Of a DNA stretch of 61,633 nucleotides, positions 8,502 to 17,878 are shown piece after piece. Position numbers and translations under genes: made by a program. How positions within the stretch are numbered: position 1 is the stretch's first letter; each line of letters starts with the position of its first letter. The notes beneath the pieces are model-generated. The model made no database searches. It was not told the DNA's origin and worked only from the letters and a program-made list of their open reading frames with translations. The DNA is from a virus, in IMG/VR virus record IMGVR_UViG_3300037508_000909, positions 1 through 61,633 of that record; one strand, written 5' to 3'.

Positions 8502-9707
8502 ATGCCTAACGATTGTATCAATATTGACGTAGCCAACAACTTCGCAGCCAAAGACACCAACCGTATCGTTGGTCAAATTGCGAAGACGCTTGCTCGCAAG
8601 AGCCCATTCATCAACGTGCTCGACGGGGGGACGTTGCCGAATGTTTCTGAAACTGTACGGAGCGTCGTGCAGGAAATGTCGTATCCAAACTCCGTATCGA
8701 ACATCGCTTCGCCGACGTTCACGGATGACATTTCGATGTGCGGCATCGGCGCAACGCCTGATGACGTTGGCTCGACCGAGTATTCGTTCAAGCTTGAAAC
8801 GCTGCGCGGACGCGGCCCCCGCGTTTGCGTAAAGACCGCTCGAACGGCTTTCAAGAACGCCTACCTGCAAGCGCAAATCTCTCTGGAGAAGACGATTCTG
8901 CAAATCATCAATGCGGACATTCGCTTCCAACTCCAGAAGATGTGCGGAATCAAGTACGTCGTCAAAGCTGCTGAAACCTTCGGAAACTGCGTCCGAGGGG
9001 ATATGCAAGCCCTCAACACGACCTATGGCGCGACGACGAATCTCCCAACTGGCGATTTGAACTTCCGCACGCTTTATCGCATCGGCAGTTTCCTTCGTGA
9101 GGAAATGTTGGCAGAGCCGTTCTCCACGGCTGAGGGAGAGTTCTTCCGCGTTATCGCTTCTGCTGATGCAATCGAAAAATTGCGTAATGACGCAGACGTG
9201 AAGGAAGACCTTAACTACCTGTCGGCTGGTTCTTTCAAGCTGGGCGAAGAGTCCATCAAAGGGTATCAATTCCAAGGCTATCGTGGCTTTGCGTTTGGCA
9301 TTGACCAGCAGCCTCTGCGGTTCAATACCATCGATGCGAATGGATATCCGGTGTTCATCAACCCAATTACGAAAGTGTCTGCAACCAATGGCTTTGCAAC
9401 ACGCCGGAACTCTGCGTGGGTTTCTGCTGCGTATGAAGTCGCGTTGCTTATCGGCGGAGACTCGTTTAAGCGTTTGATTCCAGAATCTTACACTGGCGAG
9501 GGCACATTCAAGTGGGCTCCTCAGTTGTTCTCTGGCGAGCTTGAGTGGACGTATTTCCGTGATAACGACTGCAATATGTACGGCGACTTTGGGCAGCACA
9601 TCTACCAGATTCAGCGTGCGTATCAGCCTGTTCGTCCGCAGAACGTAGTGGCAATCGCTTACAAGCGTTGCGGCGAAAACCTCGGTGTGACGACCTGCAC
9701 CATCTAA
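8502..9707 (+). CDS. Major capsid protein
   Basis: 401 residues, with no close similarity recognised by eye to a named capsid. The identification rests on length, position after portal and scaffold, and a private transcription unit bounded by strong terminators, as expected for the most abundant virion protein. Composition is that of a globular alpha/beta capsid (HK97-type fold likely), with eleven Cys residues. The ATG at 8502 follows an A/T-rich stretch without a Shine-Dalgarno sequence. The 440-residue open frame on the opposite strand is a shadow. Confidence 0.8.
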   Translation: MPNDCINIDVANNFAAKDTNRIVGQIAKTLARKSPFINVLDGGTLPNVSETVRSVVQEMSYPNSVSNIASPTFTDDISMCGIGATPDDVGSTEYSFKLETLRGRGPRVCVKTARTAFKNAYLQAQISLEKTILQIINADIRFQLQKMCGIKYVVKAAETFGNCVRGDMQALNTTYGATTNLPTGDLNFRTLYRIGSFLREEMLAEPFSTAEGEFFRVIASADAIEKLRNDADVKEDLNYLSAGSFKLGEESIKGYQFQGYRGFAFGIDQQPLRFNTIDANGYPVFINPITKVSATNGFATRRNSAWVSAAYEVALLIGGDSFKRLIPESYTGEGTFKWAPQLFSGELEWTYFRDNDCNMYGDFGQHIYQIQRAYQPVRPQNVVAIAYKRCGENLGVTTCTI

Positions 9708-9765
9708 AGTGGTGTGACATGGACGGTTGGCAGAAATGCCAGCCGTCAAGTCACATCATTTTTTT
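9706..9765 (+). terminator. Long two-part terminator after the capsid gene
   Basis: The stem begins inside the capsid stop codon: 9706-9718 pairs with 9750-9762 (13 bp with wobbles). Then comes a short internal loop and a 10-bp inner stem GACGGTTGGC/GCCAGCCGTC around loop AGAAAT. The 3' arm runs into a T-run (9759-9765). The strength suggests capsid mRNA is terminated or 3'-protected here. Confidence 0.85.
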
Positions 9766-9771
9766 GCTGCC

Positions 9772-12700
9772 ATGCCAATTTACTCAACCGCTCAATTTCG
9801 GCAGTATGTTGTTGATTTGCTTCAACAAGCGACTGGTCTGACAATCCAAATCCCAACCATTCTCGGCACCGCAGAGTACCGTGGGCTCGTCGTCGATTTG
9901 CTGACCGTGCTCGCGCAGGGCGGCGGAGCAAGCGGGAATGCAACGCAACTTCAAGGGCGCAACATCTCTGCGACTGCGCCGACTGCAAATCAACTGCTTG
10001 CGTGGAATGCGACGACAAGCGTTTGGGAGCCAAAGACTGTATCAGGGACTGGCACCGTAACGAGCGTCACTGCTGGCACGGGCCTTACGGGCGGCACGAT
10101 TACATCGTCTGGGACGATTGCGGTGAACTTCGGGACGACGAATGGGACAGTAACGCAAGGAGGAACTGCGGTGCTCAAGGCCGGAGACTCGATGTCTGGC
10201 GCATTGGCAATCGCCACAAACATCAATTCAGCTGCGCTGTCAATAACGCAATCTGGAAATGGATACGCACTTGTTGTCGGTGCTAATCTTCTTTCAATTT
10301 CCCACCATGGACATCTCGGAATTGGATTAACGCCAAATTCATCTCATGCGTTGCGAGTCGATACTGGAGGAATTTTCACTCAAGGGGCACTTACGTTTGG
10401 AGACAATTCAGTTCAGTCAACAGCAGGAATCACATCGCTCACAGGAGACGTAACAACCTCTGGCGTTGGAGCTTCAACAGCAACTGTAGCTCGCATTCAA
10501 AACAGAGCGGTTTCTGCAACTGCGCCAACTTTAGGACAAGTTCTCGCGTGGGATGGGACAGCATGGGCTCCAACTGCAAGCAGCGGTGGAGGGGGAACGG
10601 TGACAAGCGTCACGTTATCCGCTGGAACAACGGGGTTTACAGTAACGAACCCAACCGTAACGACGAGCGGAACGATAACGCTTGCGGGGACGCTGAATGT
10701 TGCGAATGGGGGCACTGGCGCAACGACCGCAGCGGCAGCTTTGACTGCATTGGGCGCAGTCGCGAAAGCTGGCGACACAATGACAGGGAAGCTCACTGTC
10801 GCTGCGACCGACACTGAGGCCAAGCTCAACATCGGTGCGCCCCTCTCTGGAGGAAGTCCGTCAACGCTTGCCTCCGGCGACATTTGGATTTCCAACCAGA
10901 GCCGATTGTCTTGGAGAGCAGGTACATCCACATTCAATGCGGCAGGGCTAACGCAGCAGAATACGTTCAGCCAGCCGCAAGTCATTGGCTCAACGTCAAA
11001 TGCATCTGCTGTACTCTCAGTTTCAAATACGGGAACTCGTGAAGCTGCAACCTTTACTGCTCAAGGCGCGTCCACGGCAGTAAGAATAACGCAAACTGGC
11101 ACAGGAGAAGCATTTAGGGTAGAGGATGAAGCAAACCCAGACGCAACTGCATTTGTTATTTCGGCAAGTGGGCGCGTTGGGATAGGGACAGACCCAGATG
11201 CAACTGTTGGGTTAAAGCTCGATGCGACAGGCATTAAGTTCAGTGACGGCACGGTTCAAACGACCGCAGCAACTGGCGGAGGCAGCGGCACGGTAACAAG
11301 CATCACGGCAGGGACAGGGTTAACTGGCGGGACGATAACGACTTCTGGCACGGTTGCAGCGGACTTCGGGACTACAACTGGCAAAATAACAGAGGGAGGC
11401 ACCACGGTTTTGAAGGCTGGAGACACGATGACTGGTAAGTTGAATACGCCAGCATCCACCACGAGCAATGCCGGATTGAATATTGGCGCGGGTACTGCAC
11501 CGACATCTCCAACGTCAGGGGATATTTATATTGCAGGAGATATTCTTTCGTATCGCGGGACAACCGCAACGCGTTCTGTTGCAGCAACAAACGCAATAAA
11601 TTCGTTTTCTGCTGCACAAGGAATTTCAGCTTCAACATCAGGAGCAGTTCTTGGAGTTACGCAGACAACTGGCTCAGGGGCAGCGATTTCAGCAACGCAA
11701 AATGCAACTGGGACTGGAATCGGCCTGACGGTTGACCTCAACAACACTGCATCAACAGCAGCGGCAGTTCGCATAACAAACTTAGGGACAGGCAATTGTT
11801 TGGTTGTCGAAGATTCGACAACTCCCGATGCGACACCATTCGCCATTTCGGCTTCGGGTAGAGTTGGGATTGGGGTTACTCCCGATGCATCAGCCGCATT
11901 AGTTGTTGATGCTGGCGGGATTAAATTCAGCGACAACAACACGCTCACGACGCTTGTCGCTGGCGGAGACCTATCCGGCACGCTGCCGTCCCCGACTGTT
12001 GTGAGATTACAGGGCAGAGCGGTTGCTGGAACCTTGCCAACTTCTGGACAGGTGCTCGCATGGAATTCTGTCAACGCGCAGTGGCAACCAACGACGCTTG
12101 GAGGCGGCAGCGGAACGGTGACATCGGTCGATGCAAGCGGCGGAACTACTGGCTTGACGTTTAGCGGCGGCCCGATAACTGGAAGCGGCACGCTGACGCT
12201 GGCAGGAACGCTTGCTGTTGCGAATGGGGGCACTGGTCAAACGACCTATTCAAACGGACAACTTTTGATAGGCAATGCCGCTGGTGGATTGAGTAAGGCA
12301 ACCTTGACAGCAGGGTCGAACATCACCATCACGAACGGCAACGGCACGATTACGATTGCGAGCACTGGTGGCGGAAGCGGAATCACGGCACTCACTGGCG
12401 ACGTAACAGCGTCTGGCACTGGCTCCGTAACTGCAACAGTTGCAAAACTTAGAGGCACGCTGCTATCTGCGAATACGCCAATAAACGGTCAGGTTTTGCA
12501 ATACAATGCAACAACCCAAGAATGGCAACCTTCTTCCGCAGCGGCTGGAGCGATAGCGATGGTTGCTTACACGACGGTTGGCATTCAGTACGGAGTGTCG
12601 TTGCCCGCAGGGTACGCATGGGCAGACATTTACGTTTGTTCTGGGGCTGGCGGAGGAGGCGGCGGGATGGACTCAATGAACGGGTCAAATGGAGGCGCAG

Positions 12701-13533
12701 CTTATGGCGGAGGTGGAGGAGGTGCTGGACTTTCTGAGTTCTTGCAAAAAATTCCAATCGATAATGCAACATTTGAGTTTGAAATTGGGGCTGGCGGGGT
12801 TGGCGGCGTAGGTCAATCGACCTACACAGGACAAACTGCAACGGACGGAGGAGACGGTATGCCAACGTACCTGAAGATGAACAGGTATGGTGTCAACAGG
12901 ACTTTAAGTGACTTGGGTAAATATGCAGAACCCGCAGCACTAAACACGACTGGTGCTCAAGGCGGAAACTGGGGCGGAGGTGCAGGTCAATGCAATCTTT
13001 CATTCCCAGCAAGCTGGAGGTCAACTCTAACGCAAGGAGGGAACGGGACTTATGGCGTTGGCAATCCAAGCATTTATACAGGGCAAAACAATGTCGGTCG
13101 CCCGATAAGCGTTTCAGGCTCATCCGGCGCAGGAATCTCGACAACGCCAAATGACGGTGGGGCAATAACAAACATAAAGTTCCCAAATCTTGATTATACC
13201 ACGAACACGCTTTTTGAATACCAAGGGAAAGCGACTTCTGGAGCGCAGGATGCACTTCCATTGCCGACGCTGTCTCTTGGAGACGTGGATTTCAATTCGC
13301 TCAACTTTTTGGGCGGGGCAGGTGGAGCTTCGGGCGATATCAGCCTCAACATTCCACTGCCTTCTCCGATGACTGGATATCGCGCTGGAAACGGCGCAGA
13401 CGGTCATTTTGGCTGCGGAGGCGGAGGCGGAGGGGCGATTGGTGGGACAACTCCAGACACAAGCAATCCGTATTATGGTGGAGATGGTGGAGATGGCGGG
13501 CAAGGTTTCATCATATTCATCTGTTACAATTAA
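9772..13533 (+). CDS. Repeat-built tail fibre with glycine-rich tip
   Basis: 1253 residues from ATG 9772. The open frame extends 15 codons upstream, but that part lies in the capsid terminator. After a short helical N-terminus the protein is a chain of phage fibre modules: ITSLTGDVT, ATVARIQNRAVSATAPT, GQVLAWDGTAW, VANGGTGATT and several GRVGIG...DGTVQTT units. From about residue 935 it changes to glycine-rich sequence (GAGGGGGGMDSMNGSNGG, then CGGGGGGAIGG near the end), resembling polyglycine adhesin tips of gp38 type. It probably binds the host receptor. Codons for Ile include many ATA, matching the tRNA at 60567. Confidence 0.8.
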   Translation: MPIYSTAQFRQYVVDLLQQATGLTIQIPTILGTAEYRGLVVDLLTVLAQGGGASGNATQLQGRNISATAPTANQLLAWNATTSVWEPKTVSGTGTVTSVTAGTGLTGGTITSSGTIAVNFGTTNGTVTQGGTAVLKAGDSMSGALAIATNINSAALSITQSGNGYALVVGANLLSISHHGHLGIGLTPNSSHALRVDTGGIFTQGALTFGDNSVQSTAGITSLTGDVTTSGVGASTATVARIQNRAVSATAPTLGQVLAWDGTAWAPTASSGGGGTVTSVTLSAGTTGFTVTNPTVTTSGTITLAGTLNVANGGTGATTAAAALTALGAVAKAGDTMTGKLTVAATDTEAKLNIGAPLSGGSPSTLASGDIWISNQSRLSWRAGTSTFNAAGLTQQNTFSQPQVIGSTSNASAVLSVSNTGTREAATFTAQGASTAVRITQTGTGEAFRVEDEANPDATAFVISASGRVGIGTDPDATVGLKLDATGIKFSDGTVQTTAATGGGSGTVTSITAGTGLTGGTITTSGTVAADFGTTTGKITEGGTTVLKAGDTMTGKLNTPASTTSNAGLNIGAGTAPTSPTSGDIYIAGDILSYRGTTATRSVAATNAINSFSAAQGISASTSGAVLGVTQTTGSGAAISATQNATGTGIGLTVDLNNTASTAAAVRITNLGTGNCLVVEDSTTPDATPFAISASGRVGIGVTPDASAALVVDAGGIKFSDNNTLTTLVAGGDLSGTLPSPTVVRLQGRAVAGTLPTSGQVLAWNSVNAQWQPTTLGGGSGTVTSVDASGGTTGLTFSGGPITGSGTLTLAGTLAVANGGTGQTTYSNGQLLIGNAAGGLSKATLTAGSNITITNGNGTITIASTGGGSGITALTGDVTASGTGSVTATVAKLRGTLLSANTPINGQVLQYNATTQEWQPSSAAAGAIAMVAYTTVGIQYGVSLPAGYAWADIYVCSGAGGGGGGMDSMNGSNGGAAYGGGGGGAGLSEFLQKIPIDNATFEFEIGAGGVGGVGQSTYTGQTATDGGDGMPTYLKMNRYGVNRTLSDLGKYAEPAALNTTGAQGGNWGGGAGQCNLSFPASWRSTLTQGGNGTYGVGNPSIYTGQNNVGRPISVSGSSGAGISTTPNDGGAITNIKFPNLDYTTNTLFEYQGKATSGAQDALPLPTLSLGDVDFNSLNFLGGAGGASGDISLNIPLPSPMTGYRAGNGADGHFGCGGGGGGAIGGTTPDTSNPYYGGDGGDGGQGFIIFICYN

Positions 13534-13534
13534 T

Positions 13535-13738
13535 ATGCAAAAAGCCAATTCATGGGCAGTTGTGAGGGTTTCTGACAACACCGTCGCAAACATAATTCGA
13601 TGGAATGGACAAGGCGTTTATCCCGCTCCGGAAGGCATGAAGTTCGTGAATGTTGAAGGAAAAACACTTGCCAAGGGATGGATTCTTCAGGAAGACGGCT
13701 CTTTTATTGAGCCTCCGCAACCCGTTAATGTGCAATGA
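13535..13738 (+). CDS. Small fibre-associated protein
   Basis: 67 residues from ATG 13535, which abuts the fibre stop (TAATATG). It has a compact beta-type sequence (SWAVVRVSDNTVANIIRW) and is Pro-rich at the C-terminus. The position right after the fibre resembles small fibre assembly or cap proteins. Function inferred from position only. Confidence 0.5.
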   Translation: MQKANSWAVVRVSDNTVANIIRWNGQGVYPAPEGMKFVNVEGKTLAKGWILQEDGSFIEPPQPVNVQ

Positions 13739-13992
13739 GTAAGGTTTCACTTTCTGTTGGCGACGGAGAGAAGTTGCCAGTCTCGCGTGGAGCGGGATTG
13801 ACAGAGAAGGGGCGTCGTGCTTACAACCGTGCGACGGGGAGCAACCTCAAGGCTCCGGCACCAAATCCAAAAACCAAGGCAGACAAGGGGCGCAAGAAGT
13901 CGTTCTGCGCCAGAATGAAAGGTGTGGTTCGTAATTCAAAGGGGCCAGCCGAGCGGGCAAGAGCAAGTTTAAGACGTTGGAACTGTAGCTAA
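13735..13992 (+). CDS. Small basic protein (DUF6321-like)
   Basis: 85 residues, strongly basic. The pattern KLPVSRGAGLTEKGRRAYNR then ATGSNLKAP and KKSFCARMKGV resembles the DUF6321 family of small phage and plasmid proteins, whose function is unknown. It overlaps the preceding stop by ATGA. Probably nucleic-acid associated given its charge. Confidence 0.65.
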   Translation: MSKVSLSVGDGEKLPVSRGAGLTEKGRRAYNRATGSNLKAPAPNPKTKADKGRKKSFCARMKGVVRNSKGPAERARASLRRWNCS

Positions 13993-13993
13993 T

Positions 13994-14173
13994 ATGAAAT
14001 ACCTCATTGACAGACTGTTAGAGCCTTCGACATGGAGAGGGCTGGTTGCACTGATTACGGTTTTTTCTGCGAAAGCAAGGCCGGAAGCTGCCGAAAGCAT
14101 AGTTACCGCTGGGGCAAGCGTTTACGCAGCCATCCAGATTCTTCGCAAGGAGGGAAATGGAAAAAATCCTTGA
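13994..14173 (+). CDS. Holin-like small membrane protein
   Basis: 59 residues, too short for many gene finders. The sequence EPSTWRGLVALITVF, then PEAAESIVTAGASVYAAIQI and a short basic tail RKEGNGK, is the usual pattern of a small phage holin with one or two membrane segments. It lies two genes before the endolysin and overlaps the next small membrane gene by 17 nt. The holin would permeabilise the inner membrane and time lysis. Family by pattern, role by context. Confidence 0.7.
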   Translation: MKYLIDRLLEPSTWRGLVALITVFSAKARPEAAESIVTAGASVYAAIQILRKEGNGKNP

Positions 14174-14360
14174 AAGTCTGATTGCTCAAGGCCCGATTGC
14201 AGCCGTTCTTGGTGGGGGCATATGGTGGCTCGCCGCTCGGCTGAAAGAATCTGAGGGGAAAGCAGATAAGCGCATTGACGCTGTCGAAGCGAGGGCTGAG
14301 GCTTGCGAGAAAGACAGGGAGAGACTTTGGCAACGTGTTGCGGAACTCGCTGAACGGTAA
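14157..14360 (+). CDS. Small membrane protein with coiled-coil tail
   Basis: 67 residues: a membrane segment at about 11-27 (GPIAAVLGGGIWWLAARL), then a charged helix (KADKRIDAVEARAEACEKDR) likely to form a coiled coil. There is a good Shine-Dalgarno (GGAGGG at 14150-14155), although it is very close to the ATG. Sitting between holin and endolysin, it could be an inner-membrane spanin, an antiholin or an auxiliary holin. It lacks an obvious outer-membrane partner. Confidence 0.6.
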   Translation: MEKILESLIAQGPIAAVLGGGIWWLAARLKESEGKADKRIDAVEARAEACEKDRERLWQRVAELAER

Positions 14361-14824
14361 TGGACGAACGCTCTGAGAAGAATCTCGCGAAGCTGCACCC
14401 AAAAGTGCAACAACGCTTTCGCGACTTTTTGATTGAGGCTCAATCGATTGCGGCGGAACTCGGCGTCGAGTATCGAGCCATTTCCAGCTTGCGAACATTT
14501 GCCGAGCAGGACGCTCTATACGCTCAAGGACGCACCAACAAAAGCCTTCCGAGGGTCACCAACGCCAAGGCGGGTCAGAGCTACCACAATTATGGCCTAG
14601 CCATCGACTGTGGCGTTTTTCGCGGGAAAACGTATCTCGACGGAGTTGAACCGAAAACCGCTGACATCGTGCATCGTCGAGTTGGCGCGATTGCTGAGAA
14701 GCACGGATTGACGTGGGGAGGAACTTTCAAGGGGCTGTACGATGCCCCGCATTTCGAGTTTTCAAAAGGATTGCCAATCGCGACGCTGCTTGAGCGTCAC
14801 AACAAAAATCAGGAGTTGTTATGA
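14360..14824 (+). CDS. Endolysin, M15-family L-alanyl-D-glutamate/D-Ala-D-Ala peptidase
   Basis: 154 residues, a complete single M15 (VanY/T5 Lys-like) domain. Zinc ligands are visible as SYHNYGLAIDC (H76, D83) and APHFE (H131), with the substrate-loop arginine in SSLRTFAEQ. It has no signal peptide or cell-wall binding domain, so it needs the holin to reach peptidoglycan, typical of phages of Gram-negative hosts. Start and stop overlap both neighbours (TAATGG and ATGA), keeping it in the lysis-fibre transcript. Confidence 0.88.
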   Translation: MDERSEKNLAKLHPKVQQRFRDFLIEAQSIAAELGVEYRAISSLRTFAEQDALYAQGRTNKSLPRVTNAKAGQSYHNYGLAIDCGVFRGKTYLDGVEPKTADIVHRRVGAIAEKHGLTWGGTFKGLYDAPHFEFSKGLPIATLLERHNKNQELL

Positions 14825-17508
14825 GTTGTGAATCAGATGTTTGCAGACAGGATATTCCATATCCCATTGTGTCTCAGGAGAGTGTTGCGAGCATCCTCGG
14901 CAACCTGACCTCCGCGCTTTACGGAACCATCACAAAAACCGTTGTCGATGGGCGTGTTGTTTGGTCAACGTGTGATGTAAACCAACAGGCGACCGTGTTT
15001 GGAATACCTCGCAATGCGGGCGAGGGATTGATGTGTTACTTTTTGCGAGCGTTCCAAGACTCTCGCGTTATTGCAGTTCCAGCTGCAACTTCTGCAAGTC
15101 AGGTTTTGGTTTCTCAACAAGCTGGCTCGCAAACGCTTGTATGGCGGGGATATGCATCAGAAGCGTCTCCAAATACTATTGTAAGTCGCGATAGCCAAGG
15201 CAGTTCGCAATTCTACAATGTAGGTTTATCTGGAAATCTATATGTATCCGGCACGATAACTTGTGAAAACACACTTTACGTTAGCCCGCTTGGAATTGGA
15301 TTTGCAAACGGAACAATACAGACGGTTGCCGGAATAACGTCGCTGACTGGCGATGTTACAGCAACTCCAGCTTCAAACGGCTCTGCCTCTGCAACGGTTG
15401 CGAGGATTCGTGGAATTAATGTTTCCGCGACCGTTCCAGTGAATGGACAGGTTTTGAAGTACAATGGAACCCAATGGGCACCATCCGCCGACACTGACGC
15501 AGGCATTACCGCACTGACCGGAGATGTCATTGCAAGTGGCTCTGGTTCAGTTGTAGCAACGCTTGCAAACACTGGCGTTGTGGCTGCAAGCTACGGTTCA
15601 GCCAGTTCCGTTCCGGCTTTTAGCGTTGACGCAAAAGGCCGAATCACATCCGCATCGAATCAAACGATAACGCCAGCAGCGATTGGCGCGATGCCAGTAT
15701 TCAGCACATTGGGCATTGCGCTTGGCGGGACGGGAGCGACAACTCAGCAAGCTGCGCTTAACGCATTGGCAGGAGCAGTAACATCGGGTCAATACCTTCG
15801 CGGAACTGGGGCAAACGTAGTTCTTTCGGCAATCCAAGCCGGAGATGTGCCCACTCTGAATCAAAACACGACTGGAACAGCATCGAACGTAACTGGCGTG
15901 GTAGCCGTTGCCAATGGCGGAACAGGAGCGACGACACTCACAGGCATAATAAAGGGCAACGGAACAGGAGCTTTCACAGCAGCAGTCGCCGGAACTGATT
16001 ATCTTGCTGCCGGAACAGCGGTTTTAAAAACTGGGGACACAATGTCCGGAGCGTTGACCGTTTCAACAACGGGAACAGGTACTTCATTGACGGTTTCCAA
16101 TGCTGCGACAGCAACGTCTGATTGCGTTGTAATAACCAATCAGGGGACTGGCAGGTCATTAATAGTAAATGACGTATCTGGCGATGCGACACCTTTTGTG
16201 ATTGACGCATCCGGTCGCGTTGGGATTGGCGTTGCGACAAGCACTTTTGCTTTAGATGTTTGCAATAGAACTGGACAAACAACTGACGGGGTTGTAAGAT
16301 TTTCTATTGATAATTCAGGAACAAGAACAACCGTACTGAATATTTTCAACAATGGACTCATTGAAGCATACACAACATTCATTTCGGGTGGACTTTTAGT
16401 TGTAGGCTCACAAGGTATATTTTTTAACCAAGATGCAAGCACTCAAACAAAAGCAGGTATAACATCTTTGTCTGGCGATGTTACGGCATCCGCTGGCGAC
16501 GCTACAGCAAGCGTTGTGAGGATTCAGGGCAGGTCGGTGGCATCAACTGCGCCAACAACCGGACAAATTCTGGCATGGAATGGCACAGCATGGACACCAA
16601 CGACAGTAGGTGGGACTGGGACAGTCACCAGTATAACGGCTGGGTCGGGATTAAGCGGAGGCACAATCACCAGCAGCGGAACTATTTCAGCAAATTTTGG
16701 GACGAGTGCCGGAACGATAACGCAGGGGGGTACAACCGTTTTAAAAACTGGGGACACAATGTCCGGAGCGTTGACCATTTCAACGAATGGAACTGGCTCG
16801 TCGCTGACCATATCCAACGCGACGACCGCAACATCCGATTGCGTTGTTATAACAAATCAAGGAACTGGAAAATCATTAATAGTAAATGACGTAGCCGGAG
16901 ATATCACGCCATTTATAATACACGCAGCCGGAGAGGTTGCGATTGGAACAACGGACACTCCAGCGGCTGTTTTGTCTATAAAGCAAACTACGCTTCCAAC
17001 AATTAAAATATTGTCTGGAACTGGCGCAAATGGAGACTTAATTAAATATCAGCATAACACAACCACTCTGAGAGATTTCTCGATTACAGCAGCTTCAGAG
17101 TTGAATTGCTATTCTATATTTGCAAATGGTGGTATTCAGTCGAATTTGGAGCTTGCAATTGTTGATGGCATTACGATAGGCCCAACAGATATAAATTTTT
17201 CTTCACTATCTCAGGCAAACGCTGGCGTTATATCAAAGGGATATTACGAAACGACATCCTCTCAAGCGACTGTAACCATTAACGCTGGGACTCAAAAAAC
17301 ATACTCGATTACTGTTACAAATGCCGCATTGCAGGACTTTGCGCTTGCATCGCTAAGTGTTTCGGCTGGGAATACAGACGCGACTGCCTTGCAAATAACG
17401 GCTCACGTTCACACCGCAAACACTGTGATTGTTGTAATACGAAACTCAACAGCTTCAAACGTAACATTAACTACACCAACGATAAAAGTAAGGGTCTGGA
17501 AATCTTAA
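14821..17508 (+). CDS. Second repeat-built tail fibre
   Basis: 895 residues, overlapping the endolysin stop. The N-terminal 150 residues are distinct (probably virion attachment). The rest uses the same modules as the first fibre (ITSLTGDVTA, SATVARIRGINVSATVP, GIALGGTGATT, GRVGIGV). The stretch at 16019-16213 is repeated at 16739-16933 with clear nucleotide similarity, an internal duplication. The C-terminal 130 residues are a different beta-rich domain (ETTSSQATVTINAGTQKT), perhaps the receptor tip. Two fibres with shared modules suggest modular host-range change. Confidence 0.75.
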   Translation: MSCESDVCRQDIPYPIVSQESVASILGNLTSALYGTITKTVVDGRVVWSTCDVNQQATVFGIPRNAGEGLMCYFLRAFQDSRVIAVPAATSASQVLVSQQAGSQTLVWRGYASEASPNTIVSRDSQGSSQFYNVGLSGNLYVSGTITCENTLYVSPLGIGFANGTIQTVAGITSLTGDVTATPASNGSASATVARIRGINVSATVPVNGQVLKYNGTQWAPSADTDAGITALTGDVIASGSGSVVATLANTGVVAASYGSASSVPAFSVDAKGRITSASNQTITPAAIGAMPVFSTLGIALGGTGATTQQAALNALAGAVTSGQYLRGTGANVVLSAIQAGDVPTLNQNTTGTASNVTGVVAVANGGTGATTLTGIIKGNGTGAFTAAVAGTDYLAAGTAVLKTGDTMSGALTVSTTGTGTSLTVSNAATATSDCVVITNQGTGRSLIVNDVSGDATPFVIDASGRVGIGVATSTFALDVCNRTGQTTDGVVRFSIDNSGTRTTVLNIFNNGLIEAYTTFISGGLLVVGSQGIFFNQDASTQTKAGITSLSGDVTASAGDATASVVRIQGRSVASTAPTTGQILAWNGTAWTPTTVGGTGTVTSITAGSGLSGGTITSSGTISANFGTSAGTITQGGTTVLKTGDTMSGALTISTNGTGSSLTISNATTATSDCVVITNQGTGKSLIVNDVAGDITPFIIHAAGEVAIGTTDTPAAVLSIKQTTLPTIKILSGTGANGDLIKYQHNTTTLRDFSITAASELNCYSIFANGGIQSNLELAIVDGITIGPTDINFSSLSQANAGVISKGYYETTSSQATVTINAGTQKTYSITVTNAALQDFALASLSVSAGNTDATALQITAHVHTANTVIVVIRNSTASNVTLTTPTIKVRVWKS

Positions 17509-17519
17509 AAGCAAAAAAT

Positions 17520-17876
17520 ATGAAACAGAACGAAATGGCTATGGGTGCTGCTCCGGCAGCAGGGATGGATTCGGGAATGGGCGCAGCAATGCCTCCAGCA
17601 GGAGCAGGGATGCCCCCAGAAGGGGCTGGAATGGGCGCGGAAGGTGGGGAGACCATCGAAATCCCAAAAGCGATGTTCATGGCGATTTACGACGTTATCA
17701 AGAACCTCTCTTCGGGCCTCAGCGAGTTCGCAACAATGCTCGAAGGTCAAGCTGCCGCTCCGGAGATGGAGGATGAGGGAGGAGAGAAGGAAATGGAAAT
17801 GGAGGACAAGGGAGGGCGCAAAAAGGCTGACGAAGAGTTTTTGGCATCCATAGCTGAAGAAGGCAGCTACAAGTAA
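17520..17876 (+). CDS. Small Met/Gly/Ala-rich structural-type protein
   Basis: 118 residues. The first 45 residues are a low-complexity Met/Ala/Gly/Pro tract (GMDSGMGAAMPPAGAG), followed by a helix (PKAMFMAIYDVIKNLSSGL) and a very acidic Glu/Met tail. It lies between the fibre and tail-adaptor genes. Possibly a minor virion or chaperone-type protein; no family was recognised. Confidence 0.5.
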   Translation: MKQNEMAMGAAPAAGMDSGMGAAMPPAGAGMPPEGAGMGAEGGETIEIPKAMFMAIYDVIKNLSSGLSEFATMLEGQAAAPEMEDEGGEKEMEMEDKGGRKKADEEFLASIAEEGSYK

Positions 17877-17878
17877 CC

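Noticed and set aside
428-9720. 12-nt identity AGTGGTGTGACA near 430 and 9708
   Set aside because: A 12-nt match is expected by chance many times in a window of this size; only one copy lies in a clear structure.
8427-9749. 440-residue open frame on the - strand opposite the capsid gene
   Set aside because: It mirrors the capsid coding frame, covers both terminators, has no start context and no recognisable domain; the + strand frame fits gene order.
11526-12233. Long - strand frames opposite the tail fibre genes
   Set aside because: They are shadows of repetitive fibre modules (Ala/Val/Pro-rich translations) with no independent signals.
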